Assembly: GCA_013365325.1 (NCBI GenBank) | Contig: JABVXV010000004.1 | Coordinates: 434,001 to 498,000, forward strand | Direction: 5' to 3' | Length of the DNA: 64,000 nucleotides | Origin: Dipetalonema caudispina | Taxonomy: Eukaryota; Nematoda; Chromadorea; Rhabditida; Onchocercidae | Shown: positions 63,892 through 64,000 of the stretch, piece by piece | How positions within the stretch are numbered: the stretch's first letter is position 1 | Layout: each line of letters opens with the position of its first letter | Made by a program: the position numbers and the translations under genes | The notes under the pieces: model-generated | What the model was told of the DNA's origin: nothing | The model's input: only the letters and a program-made list of their open reading frames with translations | Database searches by the model: none

Positions 63892-64000
63892 CTGAAAATA
63901 ATTGAGTTTTAACAAAACTTATTTCTTTCAAAGAAGCCTCACTAGCGATCGCAGTATAATGAGGAAGATATAAGACACATAGTTCGAAGTTTAGATAACT

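Overview
The window is AT-rich eukaryotic DNA with many short exons split by GT-AG introns (acceptors of the TTTCAG type). It also has acceptor-like sites just upstream of start codons that look like spliced-leader trans-splice sites. The gene set and architecture suggest a parasitic nematode, most likely filarial or a related clade III worm. That assignment is inference from style, not a database match. Most exon chains below were checked by hand: each exon length agrees with the codon phase of its neighbours, except at the few junctions flagged.

Layout. (1) 80-14887, minus: 5' part of a giant LDL-receptor-related protein (LRP-1/megalin type), running off the left edge. Its putative signal-peptide exon is separated from the rest by a 4.6-kb intron that holds unexplained coding-like segments at 12307-12668. 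(2) 14888-17501: intergenic, with a G-rich, G-quadruplex-capable st stretch near 15.5 kb. (3) 17502-20503, minus: ZC3H15/DFRP1 homologue (CCCH zinc-finger partner of DRG GTPases) with a decayed tandem copy of one exon. (4) 21413-22387, plus: SFT2-family Golgi/vesicle membrane protein, divergent from (3). (5) 26214-29594, plus: secreted S28 serine carboxypeptidase-like protein whose catalytic His is not found. (6) 32309-35886, plus: kappaB-Ras (NKIRAS)-like small GTPase, apparently with an N-terminal extension beginning with a hydrophobic segment. (7) 37249-38239, plus: unrecognised Asn/Ser/Thr-rich single-pass membrane protein. (8) 39939-63654, minus: a very large (about 42 exons, about 1,820 codons recovered) Ser/Thr-rich scaffold-like protein that I do not recognise, containing 24- and 27-nt microexons. 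(9) 63743-63891, minus: possible terminal exon of another gene at the right edge.

The genes belong to unrelated cellular roles (endocytic receptor, translation-factor GTPase partner, vesicle traffic, secreted peptidase, Ras-like regulator, scaffold). No operon-like pathway cluster is evident. The most unusual signals are repeated GC-AG introns, the degenerate duplicated ZC3H15 exon, the phase-compatible extension of the kappaB-Ras gene, the missing His in the S28 enzyme, and the large unidentified scaffold gene.
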